From the NCBI GenBank assembly GCA_035551935.1, contig DASZMJ010000318.1:1-23946 (forward strand): 23,946 bases of DNA, in the 5' to 3' direction. How positions within the stretch are numbered: the stretch's first letter is position 1; the number at the start of each line of letters is the position of its first letter. Below the pieces are notes generated by a model. It saw nothing but the letters and a program-made list of their open reading frames with translations. It was not told the origin of the DNA and did no database searches. The translations under genes were made by a program, and so were the position numbers. Of the stretch, positions 22,245 through 23,946 are shown in pieces. The DNA is from DASZMJ01 sp035551935. Lineage in GTDB: Bacteria; Planctomycetota; Planctomycetia; Isosphaerales; Isosphaeraceae.

Positions 22245-23921
22245 ATGGAGCACTCGACCATGACCCACCCCTTCGCCCCCCTGGCCCTCCTCCGCTATTT
22301 CGCGCGCCCCCGGACGACCACGCCTCGCCGCCGAAGAGCCGACCGCGGCCGGGTGCGGCCGCAGCTCGAAGGGCTGGAGGGTCGTCGCCTGCTGTCGGGC
22401 GTCTCCGGGACCGCCGCCTATCCGATCCCCAGCGGCTTCGCCGCCTGGTACATCGCGGCGGGGCCCGACGGCAACCTCTGGTTCACCGAGGGATATACGC
22501 CCGGCAGCTCCGGCAAGGTCGGCGTGGTCAACCCGGCGAACGGCGCGATCCAGGAGTTCAACACCCCCACCGCCAGCTCCGCGCCGCGGGAGATCACGGC
22601 GGCCCCCGACGGCAATGTCTGGTTCACCGAGTTCTCGGGCGGCAAGCTCGGCATGATCAACCCGACGACGCACGCCATCACCGAGGTCAGCCTCCCCGCC
22701 AACTATGTCCAGCCCTGGGGGATCGCGGCCGGCCCCGACGGCAACCTCTGGTTCACCGCGATCGACGACGTGAACGGCACCCTCTATGGCGCGATCGGGA
22801 CGTACAACCTGACCACCCACGCCTTCAGCATGTCCACCGCCCCGGGCACCTACCAGCTGCGCGGCATCGCGAAGGGGCCCGACGGCAACCTCTGGTTCGC
22901 CGACTACTCGAGGAACAAGGTCGGCGCGATCAACCCGACGACCCACGTCATCACCGAGTTCGCCACACCGACCGGCCAGTCCGCACCCTTCGAGGTCGCC
23001 GCGGGGCCCGACGGGAACGTCTGGTTCACGGAGACCGGGGCCGGCAAGGTCGGCGCGATCAACCCGACGACCGACGCCATCAGCGAGTTCGCCCTCCCCA
23101 ACCCGTCCTACGCCTACGGGATCACGGCTGGCCCCGATGGCAACCTCTGGGCCGTCGACGGCCAGCTCGCCCGGATCAACCCGGCGACCAACGCCCTCAC
23201 CCAGTCCCCCGTCGCCGCCACCCGGGGGATCGCGATCGGCCCCGACGGCAACCTCTGGCTCGCCTCCGGCTCGAGCATCACCGTCGCGACCCTGAGCCCA
23301 AGCGAAACCGACCTGGTGGTGACCCAGCAGCCGCCGACCAGCGTCACCGCCGGCGCCGGCTTCGGCCTGACGGTCGCGGTCGAGGACGGCTCGGGCAACG
23401 TCGACCCGTCCTTCCAGGGCGCGGTGACCCTGGCGCTGGGCAACAACCCCGGCGGCGCGACCCTCGGCGGCACGCTGACCGCGACCGCCGTCAACGGCGT
23501 GGCCACCTTCTCCGGCCTGTCGCTGACCAAGGCCGCCGCCGGCTACACGCTGGTGGCCAGCAGCGGCCTCTCCGGCGAGGGCTTCTCCGGCGCCCTCAGC
23601 GTGACCCCCGCCGCGGCGACGCAATTGGTCATCTTGCAACAGCCGCCGTCCTCGGTCGGCGTGAACAAGACCTTCGGACTCCAGGCGGCCATCGAGGACC
23701 AGTACGGTAATATCGTGACCTCGGCCAATAACAGCGTGACGATCGTGCTGGCGACGAACCCCGGCGGGGCGACGCTCGGCGGCACGACGACGGTGGCGGC
23801 GGTCGACGGGATCGTCACCTTCTCGAACCTGACGCTCAACAAGAAGGGTAAGGGCTACACGCTCCGGCTCTCCAGCGCCGGCCTGACGAGCGTGACGACC
23901 AGCGCCATCACGGTCGGTTGA
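22245..23921 (+). CDS. Surface protein: seven-bladed Vgb-like propeller plus two Ig-like domains
   Basis: A 558-aa protein. The N-terminus is Arg-rich (RPRTTTPRRRRADRGRVRPQ), followed by the LEGLEGRRLLSG motif shared in style with the 12784 gene; no classical signal peptide. Seven copies of the blade motif GPDGNLWFTE follow, at about 67-345 (YIAAGPDGNLWFTE, EITAAPDGNVWFTE, GIAAGPDGNLWFTA, GIAKGPDGNLWFAD, EVAAGPDGNVWFTE, GITAGPDGNLWAVD, GIAIGPDGNLWLAS), each with I/V-N-P-T-T-x-A-I-x-E-F spacers, the pattern of streptogramin lyase (Vgb)-type propellers. Two Ig-like domains close the protein (LVVTQQPPTSVTAGAGFGL; LVILQQPPSSVGVNKTFGL) with shared NPGGATLGGT motifs. Vgb-type domains without the lyase site are common on cell surfaces, so lyase activity is doubtful. 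ATG 22260 is an alternative start. Confidence 0.87.
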   Translation: MEHSTMTHPFAPLALLRYFARPRTTTPRRRRADRGRVRPQLEGLEGRRLLSGVSGTAAYPIPSGFAAWYIAAGPDGNLWFTEGYTPGSSGKVGVVNPANGAIQEFNTPTASSAPREITAAPDGNVWFTEFSGGKLGMINPTTHAITEVSLPANYVQPWGIAAGPDGNLWFTAIDDVNGTLYGAIGTYNLTTHAFSMSTAPGTYQLRGIAKGPDGNLWFADYSRNKVGAINPTTHVITEFATPTGQSAPFEVAAGPDGNVWFTETGAGKVGAINPTTDAISEFALPNPSYAYGITAGPDGNLWAVDGQLARINPATNALTQSPVAATRGIAIGPDGNLWLASGSSITVATLSPSETDLVVTQQPPTSVTAGAGFGLTVAVEDGSGNVDPSFQGAVTLALGNNPGGATLGGTLTATAVNGVATFSGLSLTKAAAGYTLVASSGLSGEGFSGALSVTPAAATQLVILQQPPSSVGVNKTFGLQAAIEDQYGNIVTSANNSVTIVLATNPGGATLGGTTTVAAVDGIVTFSNLTLNKKGKGYTLRLSSAGLTSVTTSAITVG

Positions 23922-23928
23922 TCCGTAG

Positions 23929-23946
23929 GGTCCGCTCTTGCGGACC
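23929..23946. repeat. Palindromic repeat E at the window edge
   Basis: GGTCCGC-TCTT-GCGGACC is a perfect 7-bp stem with a 4-nt loop, 7 nt after the preceding stop codon. TAGGGTCCGC...GCGGACC-type elements are known to me as recurrent intergenic sequence in planctomycete genomes. It may also act in transcript ending. The element could continue past the window. Confidence 0.6.

Overview
The window reads as chromosomal DNA of a very GC-rich planctomycete, most likely an Isosphaeraceae-like lineage (inference). The signs are: an ECF sigma factor next to a Ser/Thr kinase with kinesin-light-chain-type TPRs; surface proteins starting with an Arg-rich stretch and an LExRxxLS motif; duplicated Gfo/Idh/MocA oxidoreductases; and abundant palindromic repeats between genes. 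Kdo genes (kdsD, kdsC) indicate a Gram-negative style envelope. No rRNA, tRNA, CRISPR array, transposase or phage gene was seen.

Layout. 1-64: palindromic repeat. 126-1678 (minus): kdsD-kdsC operon behind a good sigma70-type promoter. 1866-3521 (minus): ECF sigma factor, a membrane anti-sigma-like protein and a secreted protein, all overlapping. 3619-5589 (minus): Gfo/Idh/MocA oxidoreductase and a secreted glycosidase-like beta-propeller. 5805-7109 (plus): class-III aminotransferase. 7160-8151 (plus): a compositionally distinct two-gene module, an FRG-domain protein overlapping a 90-aa protein with SPFNA repeats. 8196-9605: unrecognised 469-aa protein. 9775-12604: second Gfo/Idh/MocA protein and a family-39-like membrane glycosyltransferase. 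12784-14328: surface beta-structure protein interrupted by an in-frame TGA. 14540-17996: tightly packed operon of a small secreted protein, an anti-sigma-like protein, a DUF3106-like protein and ribD. 18131-22086: ECF sigma factor and Ser/Thr kinase-TPR protein. 22245-23921: seven-bladed Vgb-like propeller with two Ig-like domains. The window ends inside another palindrome.

The most unusual feature is a set of near-perfect long hairpins at 9604-9723, 10883-10993 and 18709-18820. Their arms differ in sequence but share one design: three purine-rich units of about 9 nt per arm. One of them is read through in frame and supplies about 37 N-terminal residues of the glycosyltransferase. Other points of note are the nonsense codon in the surface protein, the FRG module, and a 39-nt AT-rich island inside ribD. 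Functions are inferred from motifs read by eye; no database search was possible.
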